The notes under the pieces are model-generated. The model had not been told where the DNA came from, made no database searches, and saw only the letters and a list, made by a program, of their open reading frames with translations. Source: Rhizobium sp. CC-YZS058 (GTDB lineage Bacteria > Pseudomonadota > Alphaproteobacteria > Rhizobiales > Rhizobiaceae). Taken from it: a DNA stretch of 64,000 nt. Made by a program: the position numbers and the translations under genes. The DNA lies in contig NZ_JAYESJ010000001.1 of assembly GCF_034720595.1 (NCBI RefSeq), positions 2,196,001 through 2,260,000 on the forward strand, written 5' to 3'. Shown one piece after another: positions 18,181-28,106 of this stretch. The stretch's first letter is position 1, and every line of letters begins with the position of its first letter.

Positions 18181-18576
18181 TTAGGAGCGGGGCGTCCAGG
18201 CGTCGTAATCGCCCGTCACGCGCGGGCGCTCGCCGGCGCGCGCCAGGGATCCGAGCGGACGATAGGCTTCCGCCGTCCCGGTTTTGTTGCTGCGATGAGC
18301 CTGTTCCCATTCGCGCGCCACGTAGTTTTCATGCGCCGGAGAAATATCGGTGCGGTGATGCATCCAGCCGTGCCAGCCGGGCGGAATGGCCGAAGCCTCG
18401 GCATAGCCGTTATAGGACACCCAGCGACGCGTCCGGCCTTCGGAGTCGCGGCCACCTTCGTAGTAGACATTGCCGAACTGGTCCTCGCCCACACGCTTGC
18501 CGAAGCGCCAGGTGTGGAAGCGCGTGCCGATCGTGGAGCCGTTCCACCAGGTGAAAATCTGAAGCAGAGTCTTCAT
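18181..18576 (-). CDS. NDUFA12-type accessory subunit of NADH dehydrogenase
   Basis: The 131-residue product matches the NDUFA12/B17.2 family, an accessory subunit of complex I found in mitochondria and alphaproteobacteria. Features include FTWWNGSTIGTRFHTWRFG, YYEGGRDSEGRTRRWV, and IPPGWHGWMHHRTD. It has no membrane segment and should sit on the matrix-like arm of the complex. AAGGA lies eight bases before the ATG. It is co-directional with the DUF2155 gene; the nuo operon is not in this window. Confidence 0.95.
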   Translation of the reverse strand: MKTLLQIFTWWNGSTIGTRFHTWRFGKRVGEDQFGNVYYEGGRDSEGRTRRWVSYNGYAEASAIPPGWHGWMHHRTDISPAHENYVAREWEQAHRSNKTGTAEAYRPLGSLARAGERPRVTGDYDAWTPRS

Positions 18577-18688
18577 CGAACCATCCTTGATCCGGCAGCT
18601 TTGCCCGCCGGACAGACCATGACGTACTGCCCCGCTTATGGCGCGATGCGCCGCCGATGTCCAGACCGGCGGCCCTGTCGCAGCACTT

Positions 18689-19447
18689 TCACAGCAGGAA
18701 GTCGTGGGCCGTCAGCGCAAAGCTTCCCTTGAGGACAATGGTGAAGTCCTTGACGCCGTCTCCGTCGGTATCTGCTTCCACATAGGTCTTTCCCGCAGTC
18801 TTGTGAAAGCGCAGTTCCGGATGGTCGCCGGAGAATCTGTCGGTGCCGACGAAGGACATGGTGAACACCGACAGGTCGATCGTGTCGCCCTGGCTGCGGT
18901 GATAATCGGTGATGACGTCGGTTCCGAGTTTCCTGGCGACGCCGACGAAGACGAACTGGTCGCGCCCTGCGCCACCGGTGAGCACATCATCGCCCTGCCC
19001 GCCCACGAGAACGTCCTGTCCACCGCCGCCGTTCAGCGTGTCATTGCCGCGAAAACCATCGATATAATCGCCGACCTTGGTGCCGGTGATCCTGTCAGCG
19101 CCCCCCAGCAGGTATTCGATCTCCTTCACGTCGGCGCCCGCCTTGTAGAAGTCGAAGACCCTGGCAGCGGAGAGGCCGATGTCGCTGATCGCGACCGTCT
19201 CGACACCCTTCACCTGCACCGTGATGCTGGTGATCGTTCCGGCGAGAACATCGGCCAACCGGCCGTTCTTGATGACGTATTTGAAACCGGTACCGCCGAA
19301 TGCCGTTTCGTTGTCGGCATCCGTATAGAACCGGGCTTCGGTCGGACGCGTCGTGAACTGCGTGTACTGCCGAAGAAGCCCGATCAACAGGTCGGTGCTC
19401 GTGTTGAACCCGTCCCGTCCGACAGCCTGCGCCTTGATGACAGCCAT
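18689..19447 (-). CDS. Small RTX-type calcium-binding protein, first copy
   Basis: The 252-residue product has no signal peptide. Its N-terminal half is beta-rich (GFKYVIKNG, LAGTITSITVQVKGVETVAIS). Then come about four RTX nonapeptides (GGGGQDVLV, GGQGDDVLT, GGAGRDQFV) and a C-terminal block with DTDGDGVKDFTIVL and the hydrophobic end AHDFLL. RTX repeats fold on calcium outside the cell and such proteins normally leave through a type I secretion system. The start at 19447 is supported by GGAG six bases upstream. A second protein with the same layout lies at 51581. No exporter genes are in the window. Confidence 0.8.
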   Translation of the reverse strand: MAVIKAQAVGRDGFNTSTDLLIGLLRQYTQFTTRPTEARFYTDADNETAFGGTGFKYVIKNGRLADVLAGTITSITVQVKGVETVAISDIGLSAARVFDFYKAGADVKEIEYLLGGADRITGTKVGDYIDGFRGNDTLNGGGGQDVLVGGQGDDVLTGGAGRDQFVFVGVARKLGTDVITDYHRSQGDTIDLSVFTMSFVGTDRFSGDHPELRFHKTAGKTYVEADTDGDGVKDFTIVLKGSFALTAHDFLL

Positions 19448-19569
19448 TTCCATCTCCGCGAACCTGCAGCACCGAAATGCGCCGCGCAAAGGGTAAAGAA
19501 GCAAACCGGGAAAAGCTATCTCTGTTTTAGGGAAAACCGATATTCATGGCGCACGACGCTTCGGTTCGC

Positions 19570-20064
19570 CTAGCCTGGCAGGTCCTTTTCGAACACGGCC
19601 GCCGGCTGCCCTGTCCCGGCGTCGTTTTCGATCGTCGCGGTCTGCTCGAAGCCGAGGCTCTGGTAGAAGCGGATGGCGCGGGCGTTCGCGCTCAGGACCT
19701 CGAGGCGCATCCGGGAGGCATTGGGAAAGCAGGTCTCGAGCTCCGCCACCAGATCGCCGCCAATGCCGTGGCCCTGATGGGCAGGCAGAACATAGAGCTG
19801 GTGCAGGATCGCCAGGTTCGGCTCCGAGCTCGCCATCGCGGCATAGCCCATGCCGGCCAGCTGCTTGCCGTCATCCGCCACGACGAACTCGGCATCGCGG
19901 GTCGCGAGGCGACGCTTGAGAGAGGCCATGTCGTGCCATTTGGCCGTCAGGGCATTCACCTGCTCCACGCCGAGAATCGCGTCATAGGTCGCGTGCCAGG
20001 TCTCCTTCAGGAGCGCCTGGACCTGCGGCAGGTCGCGGTCGGTGGCGGTGCGGATGAAGAACAT
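19570..20064 (-). CDS. GNAT-family N-acetyltransferase
   Basis: The 164-residue product has the GNAT fold with the acetyl-CoA loop LPAHQGHGIGG (motif A) and a C-terminal RAIRFYQSLGF motif B. The substrate is unknown. The ribosome site GAGGAG overlaps the gatB stop codon, so it is probably translated from the gatB transcript. It has no membrane segment. Confidence 0.88.
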   Translation of the reverse strand: MFFIRTATDRDLPQVQALLKETWHATYDAILGVEQVNALTAKWHDMASLKRRLATRDAEFVVADDGKQLAGMGYAAMASSEPNLAILHQLYVLPAHQGHGIGGDLVAELETCFPNASRMRLEVLSANARAIRFYQSLGFEQTATIENDAGTGQPAAVFEKDLPG

Positions 20065-20068
20065 CCGC

Positions 20069-21571
20069 CTACTCCTCGATGCCGAGCTTCGCCTTCACCA
20101 AGGCCTGCACCGCCTGCGGATTGGCCTTGCCGCCGGTCGACTTCATCACCTGGCCGACGAACCAGCCGGCGAGCGAGGGCTTGGCCTTGACCTTGGCGAC
20201 CTGATCGGGATTGGCGGCGATGATCTCGTCCACGGCCTTCTCGATCGCCCCGGTATCGGTCACCTGTTTCATGCCGCGGCGTTCGACGATCTCCGCCGGG
20301 TCGCCGCCTTCGGCAAAGACGATTTCGAACAGATCCTTGGCGATCTTGCCGGAGATCACTTCCGACTTGATGAGATCGAGAATGCCGCCGAGCTGGGCGG
20401 GCGAAACCGGAGTCTCTTCAATGGCTTTTCCGGCCTTGTTCAAGGCGCCCAGCAGGTCATTGATGACCCAGTTCGCCGCCGCCTTGCCGTCGCGTCCCGC
20501 TGCGACCGCTTCGAAATAATCGGCGATCGCCTTCTCCGAGACGAGAACCGAGGCGTCGTAGATCGAGAGCCCGAGCTCGCGGACATAACGCGCCTTCTTG
20601 TCGTCGGGCAGTTCCGGCAGGTCGTGCTTCAGCGCCTCGACGAAAGCCTCGTCGAATTCGAGCGGCAGGAGATCGGGGTCGGGGAAATAGCGGTAGTCAT
20701 GCGCATCTTCCTTGGAGCGCATCGAGCGCGTCTCGCCCTTGTTCGGGTCGAAAAGGCGCGTCTCCTGATCGATCGTGCCGCCATCCTCGAGAATGGCGAT
20801 CTGCCGGCGTGCCTCATATTCGATCGCCTGGCCGATGAAGCGGATCGAGTTCATGTTCTTGATCTCGCAGCGCGTACCGAAGCCTTCGCCCGGGCGGCGG
20901 ACGGACACGTTGACGTCGGCGCGCATCGAACCCTCGTCCATATTGCCGTCGCAGGTGCCGAGATAGCGCACGATCGCGCGCAGCTTGGTCATATAAGCCT
21001 TGGCCTCGTCCGAGGAGCGCATGTCGGGCTTGGAAACGATTTCCATCAGCGCCACGCCGGAGCGGTTGAGATCGACATAGGACATGGTCGGGTGCTGGTC
21101 GTGCATCGACTTGCCGGCATCCTGTTCCAGATGCAGCCGCTCGATGCCGATCTCGATATCCTCGAACTGGCCCTGGCGGTCGGGACCGAGCGAGATGACG
21201 ATCGTGCCTTCGCCGACGATCGGATCCTTGAACTGCGAGATCTGATAGCCCTGCGGCAGGTCGGGATAGAAATAGTTTTTCCGGTCGAAGATCGACCGCG
21301 TGTTGATCTGGGCTTTGAGCCCGAGACCGGTGCGCACTGCCTGGCGGACGCATTCCTCGTTGATGACCGGCAGCATGCCGGGCATGGCGGCATCGACCAG
21401 CGAGACATTCGCATTGGCCGGCTGGCCGAACTCGGTCGAGGCGCCGGAGAAGAGCTTGGAGCGGCTTGTGACCTGGGCATGCACCTCCATGCCGATGATC
21501 ACCTCCCAATCGCCGGTCGCACCGGGGATGAAGCGTTTCGGATCGGGGGTGCGGACATCGACAATCGTCAT
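20069..21571 (-). CDS. gatB: Aspartyl/glutamyl-tRNA(Asn/Gln) amidotransferase subunit B
   Basis: GatB binds the misacylated tRNA and activates its carboxyl group within GatCAB, which makes Gln-tRNA and/or Asn-tRNA. From [11 protein letters not shown] the product is 500 residues, the usual length. Signatures are [32 protein letters not shown] and the C-terminal YqeY-like tail domain (about 350-500) that grips tRNA. The frame is open upstream without support. It lies about 5 kb from gatC-gatA, so the complex is encoded at two sites. Confidence 0.97.
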   Translation of the reverse strand: MTIVDVRTPDPKRFIPGATGDWEVIIGMEVHAQVTSRSKLFSGASTEFGQPANANVSLVDAAMPGMLPVINEECVRQAVRTGLGLKAQINTRSIFDRKNYFYPDLPQGYQISQFKDPIVGEGTIVISLGPDRQGQFEDIEIGIERLHLEQDAGKSMHDQHPTMSYVDLNRSGVALMEIVSKPDMRSSDEAKAYMTKLRAIVRYLGTCDGNMDEGSMRADVNVSVRRPGEGFGTRCEIKNMNSIRFIGQAIEYEARRQIAILEDGGTIDQETRLFDPNKGETRSMRSKEDAHDYRYFPDPDLLPLEFDEAFVEALKHDLPELPDDKKARYVRELGLSIYDASVLVSEKAIADYFEAVAAGRDGKAAANWVINDLLGALNKAGKAIEETPVSPAQLGGILDLIKSEVISGKIAKDLFEIVFAEGGDPAEIVERRGMKQVTDTGAIEKAVDEIIAANPDQVAKVKAKPSLAGWFVGQVMKSTGGKANPQAVQALVKAKLGIEE

Positions 21572-21687
21572 GGCGGCTCTCGGTTCTTTCGCAGTCGGAC
21601 AGCCGGTTCGGTAAAACATCTGACAGGGTGGCGCAAGGCTTGCCGCCGATCGCCTTGTCCGCTCGATCCGTTCCGCGCAGGATCCGC

Positions 21688-21897
21688 CTAGCTGCGGACC
21701 ACCATCGTCCGCGCGTCGAAGGGGCGCAGGGAAAAGGGCCGACCCGAGACCGTGGTCGCGTGGCGGATCTCGCCCAGCGCGAATTCGCGCATCTCCCCCT
21801 TGTGCATGCCGAACAGGGTCCGCTCGTCGATCTTGCTGACATCGACGACATAAGCGCGTGCTTCGCCGTTCTCGATGATTTCGAAGACTACCTGCAC
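21688..21897 (-). CDS. Small conserved-looking protein of unknown function, 69 residues
   Basis: A GTG at 21897 with GGAGAG seven bases upstream starts a 69-residue product, [20 protein letters not shown]. The open frame runs 35 codons further up, but that part has no ribosome site. The protein is a compact acidic/basic alternation with no cysteine or membrane segment and looks like a small beta fold. It sits between gatB and an acetyltransferase on the same strand. I do not recognise the family. Confidence 0.6.
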   Translation of the reverse strand: MQVVFEIIENGEARAYVVDVSKIDERTLFGMHKGEMREFALGEIRHATTVSGRPFSLRPFDARTMVVRS

Positions 21898-22026
21898 TGT
21901 GATGCTCTCCGTTGAGCCTCGCCCCCAAGATGCCAATACGCTTATAAAGACAGGACTGTCAATTTCGGCTCCCTTAGCAAGCCTCGCCATTGCGGTCGCC
22001 AACCGGCGTGGTTTCGCAGGCCGGGA

Positions 22027-22527
22027 TCAGGGGCGAGTCGCTTCCTGCAGCGCCTTGCGAAGGCCGATCTGTTCGACATCGCGGTCGAGCCGCTGAGCAT
22101 AGCGGGTCGAAAGCCAGGCAATGCGATAGCCGCGCTGCTGGAAGAAGGCGATGGCGGCGCGGTTGTCGGCATGCGAGCTCACCTCGGCGGTTTCGAAGCC
22201 ATCGGCAGCAATCTCGGCCTCGATCTGCGTCATCAACAGGCTGCCGATGCCCTGCCGCTGGGCCTCCGGCCGTATCCAGAGGTCCGTCACCGTCCCGTCC
22301 GGTCGCTCGCAGGCGGCCCAGCCGAGCAATTGGCCGCCCTGTTCTGCGACCCTTATGCGCGACCAGCCTGATCCCGCAAAGGAGAGAAAGGCCAGTTGCG
22401 CAACGCGACGCAGGCCATCGCGCTCGGCCTGCGACGCGGCGCCGAGGATCGCCTGCTCCCAAGCGATAAGCCCGATCTCGGCAAGACGCGGAACCTCCCG
22501 CTCGAAAGCCGTCCTCACCGTAATCAC
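22027..22527 (-). CDS. GNAT-family N-acetyltransferase
   Basis: From a GTG at 22527 the product is 166 residues. The acetyl-CoA loop reads RPEAQRQGIGSLL and motif B reads NRAAIAFFQQRGYR, both typical of GNAT enzymes. An ATG further upstream (22641) would add 38 residues that do not resemble the fold, so the GTG is preferred. The substrate is unknown. It is divergent from the glycosyltransferase operon that starts at 22763. Confidence 0.85.
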   Translation of the reverse strand: MITVRTAFEREVPRLAEIGLIAWEQAILGAASQAERDGLRRVAQLAFLSFAGSGWSRIRVAEQGGQLLGWAACERPDGTVTDLWIRPEAQRQGIGSLLMTQIEAEIAADGFETAEVSSHADNRAAIAFFQQRGYRIAWLSTRYAQRLDRDVEQIGLRKALQEATRP

Positions 22528-22762
22528 CGCCGCCCTGCTCCCTCTATCTCGGCTTGCAAGCCAAACAGCCTGCCACGCGACACTATGGCCTTCAAGGACG
22601 ATCCACCGACGCAGCGGGCGGCCACAGGCTCGATCATACATCGCTCATACGGCAATTGACACAAAAGCGTGATCTGCGCAGGCTATGGCCCGTGATCGCG
22701 CCGGCACTTGCCGCCATGGCTTCAGGGGTCGGGCGCACGGCCGTCAGTTCGGGATCAAGATC

Positions 22763-23575
22763 ATGCCGTCCTCGCCAGCGCTTGAAGAGCCGCTCCTTGC
22801 CAGCATCGTCGTTCCCATGCGCAACGAGGCGGACAATGTCGCGCTGCTGATCGAGGAGATCGAGGCGGCCTGCCGAGACATGGCCTTCGAGGCGATCCTG
22901 GTCGATGACGGCTCGAGCGACGAGACCCGCACGCGGGTGTCGGAGGCCATGCGGGGCCGACCCTGGCTCCGGCTCCTCAGCCATCCGCGCTCCGGCGGGC
23001 AATCGGCGGCCGTGCATTCCGGCGTGCTTGCCGCCCGCGCGCCGCTGATCTGCACGCTGGATGGCGACGGACAGAACCCGCCGGCCGAGATCCCGCATCT
23101 GCTTGCGCCCTTCCTGGTGCCGGACGCTCCGGAAAGGCTCGCGCTGGTCGCCGGGCAGCGAGTCGCCCGCGCCGACACGCTGTCGAAGCGGCTAGCCTCA
23201 CGGATTGCCAATGCGATTCGCGTCCGCGTCCTCGCCGATTCCACGCGAGACACCGGCTGCGGTCTGAAGGCGTTCCGGCGTGAGGCCTTTCTGGCTCTTC
23301 CCTATTTCAATCACATGCATCGCTACCTGCCGGCCCTGTTTGCAGCACAGGGCCATGCGATCGCCCATGTCGACGTGGCGCATCGGGCGCGCCATGCCGG
23401 GGCGTCGAACTATACCAATCTGCAGCGGGCGCTGGTTGGGTGTTACGATCTCATCGGCGTCGTCTGGCTGATCAAGCGGCGCAAAACCGTTCGCCCCGAG
23501 GAACAAGGCCAAGCCTCATGCACGACATCCTCCTCTTCTTCGGTATCGACTCTGCCACGGACCTCGCATGGCTGA
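22763..23575 (+). CDS. Family 2 glycosyltransferase, polyprenyl-phosphate sugar synthase type
   Basis: The 270-residue product resembles dolichyl/polyprenyl-phosphate sugar synthases. It has SIVVPMRNEADNV at the N-terminus, VDDGSSDET, TLDGDGQNPP (metal-binding DxD region) and RDTGCGLKAFRREAF. It would load a sugar from a nucleotide donor onto a lipid phosphate at the inner membrane. The last 20 or so residues (Ser/Thr-rich) are read in a different frame across the start of the next gene, giving a 58-base overlap. The trio with the next two genes suggests lipid-linked sugar transfer to LPS, as in rhizobial galacturonic acid transfer (RgtE-like); the sugar is not proven. Confidence 0.85.
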   Translation: MPSSPALEEPLLASIVVPMRNEADNVALLIEEIEAACRDMAFEAILVDDGSSDETRTRVSEAMRGRPWLRLLSHPRSGGQSAAVHSGVLAARAPLICTLDGDGQNPPAEIPHLLAPFLVPDAPERLALVAGQRVARADTLSKRLASRIANAIRVRVLADSTRDTGCGLKAFRREAFLALPYFNHMHRYLPALFAAQGHAIAHVDVAHRARHAGASNYTNLQRALVGCYDLIGVVWLIKRRKTVRPEEQGQASCTTSSSSSVSTLPRTSHG

Positions 23576-23853
23576 TCATCGGTCTCTTCGCGCAGGTCAT
23601 GTTCTCGCTGCGCTTCATCATCCAGTGGCTGAGTTCGGAGCGGGAGAAGCGCTCGGTCATCCCCACCGCCTTCTGGTGGTTCTCGCTGTTCGGCGGGCTG
23701 ACGCTGCTTGCGTATGGCCTGCATCGGCGTGAGCCGGTTCTGATTATCGGCCAAGCCATGGGCGTCGTCATCTATGCCCGCAACATCGTGCTGATCCACA
23801 AGGCCGAGCGCAGGGAGCGCGGCGAAGCCCGGTCGCTGCTTGCCGACCGCTGA
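23518..23853 (+). CDS. LpxB N-terminal-like (LAB_N) small membrane protein
   Basis: The 111-residue product contains a LAB_N type domain with three hydrophobic segments and the motifs FSLRFIIQWLSSEREKRSV, PTAFWWFSLFGG and IGQAMGVVIYARN. This domain is also found at the N-terminus of some lipid A disaccharide synthases and as separate small proteins beside lipid-linked glycosyltransferases. It overlaps the gene before it by 58 bases and ends two bases before the next ATG, so the three genes should be translated as an operon. A flippase-like or partner role is inferred from context. Confidence 0.85.
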   Translation: MHDILLFFGIDSATDLAWLIIGLFAQVMFSLRFIIQWLSSEREKRSVIPTAFWWFSLFGGLTLLAYGLHRREPVLIIGQAMGVVIYARNIVLIHKAERRERGEARSLLADR

Positions 23854-23854
23854 C

Positions 23855-25306
23855 ATGACGTCGCGTCGCGCCGCGCTGCTCATTCTCGTGGTGACCGCCT
23901 ACCGGATCCTGATGCTCGCCCTCGACCGGACGGACCTTTTCGTCGATGAGGCGCAATATTGGATGTGGTCGCGCGCGCTTGCCTTCGGCTATTATTCCAA
24001 GCCACCAATGATCGCCTGGACGATTCACGCGACGACCGCACTCGGCGGATTTCAGTCGCTGTTCTGGATTCGCCTCTCCTCCCCCCTGCTGCACGCCGCC
24101 ACTGCCGCCTTGCTCATCGCGCTCGCCGGCCGGCTGACCGGATCGGACCGGATCGCCGGCTGGACCGGCGCCGGCTTCATCACCCTGCCCGGCGTGGCGC
24201 TCTCGTCGATCTTCATCTCGACCGATACCGCCCTTTTGTTCTTCTACGCGCTGGCCATGCTTCTGACGGTGCGTCTGGCCGAGTGCCGCAGCCAGCCGGA
24301 GGAGACGCGGACCAGCCTTCCGCTCGCCGGTGGGCTGGGCCTCTCCATCGGCCTTGGGCTGCTGTCGAAATATGCCATGGTCTATTTCCCCGCGACGGCG
24401 GCGCTTGCGGCCTGGCGTCTGCCGCAGGCGCGCATCGGCTGGCGGCATGCAGCCTTCGCAGCGCTTTTGGCGCTCGTCGTCCTCAGTCCCAACCTCATCT
24501 GGAACGCCCATCATGGCGGCGCAACGCTGCGACACACCTCGGACAATATCGGCTGGACCGGCCTGAACCTCCACATCGGCAAGGCGCTGGAGTTCCTCGC
24601 CGCGCAGTTCGGTGTCGTCGGCCCGGTCCTTTTCGGCGCGATGATCGTCGGCCTCTGCCGGGTCGCGCGGCGAAGCGGGAACCCGGTCGAGCGCCAGCTC
24701 GTGCTCCTCTCCTGGCCGATCATCGGTTTGATCGTCGGCCAGGCCCTGATGTCCCGCGCCTATGCCAACTGGGCGGCCACGGCCTATGTCGCCGGCATCG
24801 TCCTCGCGACTCTCACACTCACGAACGGGTGGCAGCGCGGGCTGAGGGCCAGCCTCGCGATCAACGGCGCGGTCACGCTCGCCCTGCCGCTGCTGGCCGC
24901 CTTTCCGCAGACGACAGTGCCCGGCGGCCAGACCCCGATCCTTGCCCGCTACCTCGGACGCTCGGCCTTGAGCGAAACCCTGGCCGCGCGGGCGAAACAG
25001 GCGGGCTTGACCACGATCGTCGCCGGAAACCGCGACATCCTGGCCGATCTCGTCTACACGCTGCGCGACCGGCCCTTCACGATCCGCGCGCGCCCGACCG
25101 GTGCGCCGCCGCTCAACGCCTATGAACAGGACATGACCTATGATCCGGCACGCGACGCGCCGCGCGTGCTGCTGATCACCGAGAAGCCCTTTGCCTGTGC
25201 CTCAGAGGGGACGGCGACGCTGCCGCCCATCCAGCCGACAACGGGCTACCTGCGCGGCCGGACGCTGTTTCTCTCGGCCGCCTCCGCTCGCTGCCTCATC
25301 CCCTGA
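23855..25306 (+). CDS. ArnT/PMT-like membrane glycosyltransferase (GT39/GT83 type)
   Basis: The 483-residue product is an integral membrane sugar transferase that uses lipid-phosphate sugars. The first luminal loop holds the catalytic-type motif DLFVDEAQYWMWS and then FGYYSKPPMIAW, both hallmarks of the ArnT/PMT_2 group. About ten membrane segments follow and the last 120 residues form a periplasmic domain. The Met of MTSRRAALL, one base after the previous stop, is chosen over an upstream TTG. With its two partners it probably modifies the LPS core or lipid A, for instance by galacturonic acid as RgtA-D do; this is inference. Confidence 0.86.
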   Translation: MTSRRAALLILVVTAYRILMLALDRTDLFVDEAQYWMWSRALAFGYYSKPPMIAWTIHATTALGGFQSLFWIRLSSPLLHAATAALLIALAGRLTGSDRIAGWTGAGFITLPGVALSSIFISTDTALLFFYALAMLLTVRLAECRSQPEETRTSLPLAGGLGLSIGLGLLSKYAMVYFPATAALAAWRLPQARIGWRHAAFAALLALVVLSPNLIWNAHHGGATLRHTSDNIGWTGLNLHIGKALEFLAAQFGVVGPVLFGAMIVGLCRVARRSGNPVERQLVLLSWPIIGLIVGQALMSRAYANWAATAYVAGIVLATLTLTNGWQRGLRASLAINGAVTLALPLLAAFPQTTVPGGQTPILARYLGRSALSETLAARAKQAGLTTIVAGNRDILADLVYTLRDRPFTIRARPTGAPPLNAYEQDMTYDPARDAPRVLLITEKPFACASEGTATLPPIQPTTGYLRGRTLFLSAASARCLIP

Positions 25307-25345
25307 CCGCATCCGCCTCGAGACGCGGTTCGGTCAGCGCGAGGC

Positions 25346-26827
25346 TTACCACCACTTGGTCGGCGAGAACCGACCGGCGGCCTGTTCGATCACATGGGCG
25401 GTCTTGAACAGGGTCTCTTCCTCGAAGGGGCGGCCGATCAGCTGCAGGCCGAGCGGCAGGCCCTTGTGGTCGAGCCCGGCCGGTACCGCGATGCCCGGCA
25501 GGCCGGCCATGTTCACGGTCACGGTGAAGATGTCGTTCAGATACATCTTCACCGGATCTGCGGCCAGTTCCTGGTCGGCAATGCCGAAGGCCGAGGACGG
25601 CGTGGCCGGGGTCAGGATCGCATCGACCCCGGCATCGAACACGGTTTCGAAATCGCGCTTGATGAGCGTGCGCACTTTCTGGGCCCGCAGGTAGTAGGCG
25701 TCGTAATAGCCGGCGGAGAGCACATAGGTGCCGATCATGATCCGGCGCTTGACCTCGCGACCGAAGCCGGCCGCACGCGTCTGCTCATACATGTCGGCAA
25801 TGTCCTTGCCGTCGACACGCAGACCGTAGCGCACGCCGTCATAGCGGGCGAGGTTGGACGAGGCTTCCGCGGGAGCAACGATGTAATAGGCCGGCAGCGC
25901 ATATTTCGTGTGCGGCAGCGTGATGTCGACGATCTCCGCGCCGGCGTCCTTCAGCCAGGCGATGCCCTTGTGCCAGAGCGCCTCGATCTCCTCCGGCATG
26001 CCCTCGACGCGGTATTCCTTCGGAATGCCGATCTTCATGCCCTTCAGCGATCCGCCAAGCGCCTTCTCATAATCCGGAACAGGCAGGTCGACCGAGGTCG
26101 TATCCTTGGAATCCGTGCTGGCCATCGATTTCAGCAGAATGGCAGCGTCGCGCACATCGCGGGCGATCGGTCCGGCCTGATCGAGCGAGGAGGCGAAAGC
26201 GACGATGCCCCAACGCGAGCAGCGGCCATAGGTCGGCTTGATGCCCACCGTGCCGGTGAAGGCGGCCGGCTGGCGGATGGAGCCGCCCGTATCGGTGGCG
26301 GTGGCACCGGCGCACAGGAAGGCGGCAACGGCAGCCGCCGAGCCACCGGACGAGCCGCCCGGCACGAGATCGGTGTTCGAGCCTTCCGCGCGCCAGGGGT
26401 TCTTCACCGGGCCGTAATAGGAGCTTTCGTTCGACGAGCCCATGGCGAACTCGTCCATGTTCAGCTTGCCGAGCATGACCGCGCCGTCGGCCCAGAGATT
26501 GGCCGTGACGGTCGATTCGTAGCGCGGTGCAAAGCCGTCGAGAATGTGGCTGCAGGCCTGGGTATGGACGCCTTCGGTCGCGAAGAGGTCCTTGATGCCG
26601 AGCGGAATGCCCTCCAGCGGACCGGCCTTGCCGGCAGCGATCCGCTCGTCCGAGGCCTTTGCCATGGCCCGTGCCTTCTCCGGCGTGACGGTGACGTAGG
26701 CGTTCAGCGCACCATTGGCGGCGTCAATGGCGGCGAGATAGGCATCGGTCAGCGCAAGAGCCGTTGTTTCGCGCTTGGCAAGGGCGTCGCGGGCTTCGGC
26801 AATGGTCAGGCGGGTCAGGTCGGTCAT
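25346..26827 (-). CDS. gatA: Aspartyl/glutamyl-tRNA(Asn/Gln) amidotransferase subunit A
   Basis: GatA releases ammonia from glutamine for transamidation in GatCAB. The product is 493 residues from MTDLTRLTI. The amidase signature gives the Ser-cisSer-Lys triad as Lys79 (GIPLGIKD), Ser159 ([10 protein letters not shown]) and Ser183 ([11 protein letters not shown]). All are present, so the enzyme should be active. It follows gatC by 67 bases on the minus strand. Confidence 0.97.
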   Translation of the reverse strand: MTDLTRLTIAEARDALAKRETTALALTDAYLAAIDAANGALNAYVTVTPEKARAMAKASDERIAAGKAGPLEGIPLGIKDLFATEGVHTQACSHILDGFAPRYESTVTANLWADGAVMLGKLNMDEFAMGSSNESSYYGPVKNPWRAEGSNTDLVPGGSSGGSAAAVAAFLCAGATATDTGGSIRQPAAFTGTVGIKPTYGRCSRWGIVAFASSLDQAGPIARDVRDAAILLKSMASTDSKDTTSVDLPVPDYEKALGGSLKGMKIGIPKEYRVEGMPEEIEALWHKGIAWLKDAGAEIVDITLPHTKYALPAYYIVAPAEASSNLARYDGVRYGLRVDGKDIADMYEQTRAAGFGREVKRRIMIGTYVLSAGYYDAYYLRAQKVRTLIKRDFETVFDAGVDAILTPATPSSAFGIADQELAADPVKMYLNDIFTVTVNMAGLPGIAVPAGLDHKGLPLGLQLIGRPFEEETLFKTAHVIEQAAGRFSPTKWW

Positions 26828-26894
26828 GGAACGGACGGGCTTTCGAACAAAGGGAGGCAAGGCCGGGAAGGACGGGCGAGCGCGGCAGTGCCGC

Positions 26895-27182
26895 CTATTC
26901 GACGACCTTCGGAACCAGGAAGAAATTGCGGTCGCTGTTCGGGGCGTTGGCGACGATATCGTCCGCCTTGCCGCCGTCCGTCACCGCGTCCTGGCGCTTC
27001 TTCATCGCCATCGGCGTCACGGAGGTCATCGGCTCGACACCCGAGACATCGACCTCGGACAGCTGCTCGACGAAGCCGAGGATGGCGTTGAGTTCCCCCG
27101 TCATCCGGTTGGCATCCTCCTCGTCCACGGCGATGCGGGCGAGGCGCGCGACGCGCTTGACGGTGGCGAGATCGACGGACAT
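26895..27182 (-). CDS. gatC: Aspartyl/glutamyl-tRNA(Asn/Gln) amidotransferase subunit C
   Basis: GatC is the small belt subunit that holds GatA and GatB together. The 95-residue product begins [20 protein letters not shown] and continues with [22 protein letters not shown] and the C-terminal VPKVVE, all typical. GGAG lies seven bases before the ATG. It is the first gene of a gatC-gatA pair. Confidence 0.96.
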   Translation of the reverse strand: MSVDLATVKRVARLARIAVDEEDANRMTGELNAILGFVEQLSEVDVSGVEPMTSVTPMAMKKRQDAVTDGGKADDIVANAPNSDRNFFLVPKVVE

Positions 27183-27301
27183 GGCAGGCTCCGCTGGATT
27201 GATGTCGTCTCGCTATACTGACGGGGGCGCGGCGGCGCAACCATCAAGGCGCGCCGCGGGCACGGGCGAACCCCACGCTGCTGCGGGATCCGCCTCGAGT
27301 G

Positions 27302-28006
27302 TCAGAGCGTGACCGTTCCACCGACGGCAGGCGTCTCGACCCTGGTCGATACGCCGTCCATGGCGGTGACGAAGGTGTCCGGCGTCTGGGCGATGATCGG
27401 GAAGCTGCCATAGTGGCACGGCAGCACGGTTTGGAAGTTGAAGTAGCGCTGGCAGGCGAGCGCCGCCACGGCCCCGCCCATGGTGAAGCGGTCGCCGATC
27501 GGCACGAGCCCGATCTGCGGCTGGTGCAGCTCCTCAATCAGTGCCATGTCGGAGAAGATGTCCGTATCGCCCATGTGATAGAGCGTCGGCTCGTCCTCGA
27601 AGTGCAGCACGAGACCATTGGCATTGCCGAGCGAATGGGACACGCCATCTTCGGTAATCTGGGCCGAAGAGTGCAAGGCGTTGACGAAGGTGGTCGAGAA
27701 GCCGTCCAGGTGGATGGTGCCGCCGGTATTGCCCATTTCCAGCGCCTTGACGCCCTTGGAGCCCAGCCAGGCGGCGAGATCGGCATTGGCGACGACCGTC
27801 GCGCCGGTTTCCGCCGCGATCTGCACCGTATCGCCGACATGATCGCCGTGGCCATGCGTCAGGAGGATCGTGGTGACGCCGGCGACCGCGTCCTTGCGCG
27901 TCGATTCGTCGAAGGCAGGGTTGCCGGTGAAGAAGGGGTCGATCAGGATCTTGGCCTTTGCCGTGTCGATGCGAAAGGCGGAGTGGCCGAGCCAGCGAAT
28001 GTTCAT
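27302..28006 (-). CDS. UPF0173 metal-dependent hydrolase (metallo-beta-lactamase fold)
   Basis: The 234-residue product has the metal-binding [10 protein letters not shown] motif (His51, His53, Asp55, His56), GMGDTD-type YHMGDTDIF in the middle and CHYGSFP near the C-terminus. These define the UPF0173/YtkL branch of the fold. The cellular substrate is unknown. GAGGAG lies six bases before the chosen ATG; the frame extends upstream without support. It is divergent from ruvX. Confidence 0.92.
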   Translation of the reverse strand: MNIRWLGHSAFRIDTAKAKILIDPFFTGNPAFDESTRKDAVAGVTTILLTHGHGDHVGDTVQIAAETGATVVANADLAAWLGSKGVKALEMGNTGGTIHLDGFSTTFVNALHSSAQITEDGVSHSLGNANGLVLHFEDEPTLYHMGDTDIFSDMALIEELHQPQIGLVPIGDRFTMGGAVAALACQRYFNFQTVLPCHYGSFPIIAQTPDTFVTAMDGVSTRVETPAVGGTVTL

Positions 28007-28106
28007 GGGAAGCTCCTCAAGCGCCGCGGCAGAAGATTCTCGCCGCCGGCAGGTGAATTCTTGCGCAGGGAAGCATATGGATCCCGGAGGTCGGAGATAA
28101 AGAGGC

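Noticed and set aside
23510..23580. Frameshift between the polyprenyl-phosphate glycosyltransferase and the LAB_N protein
   Set aside because: Both reading frames have sensible ends and starts (ATG at 23518). An overlap is more likely than an error, though it cannot be fully excluded.
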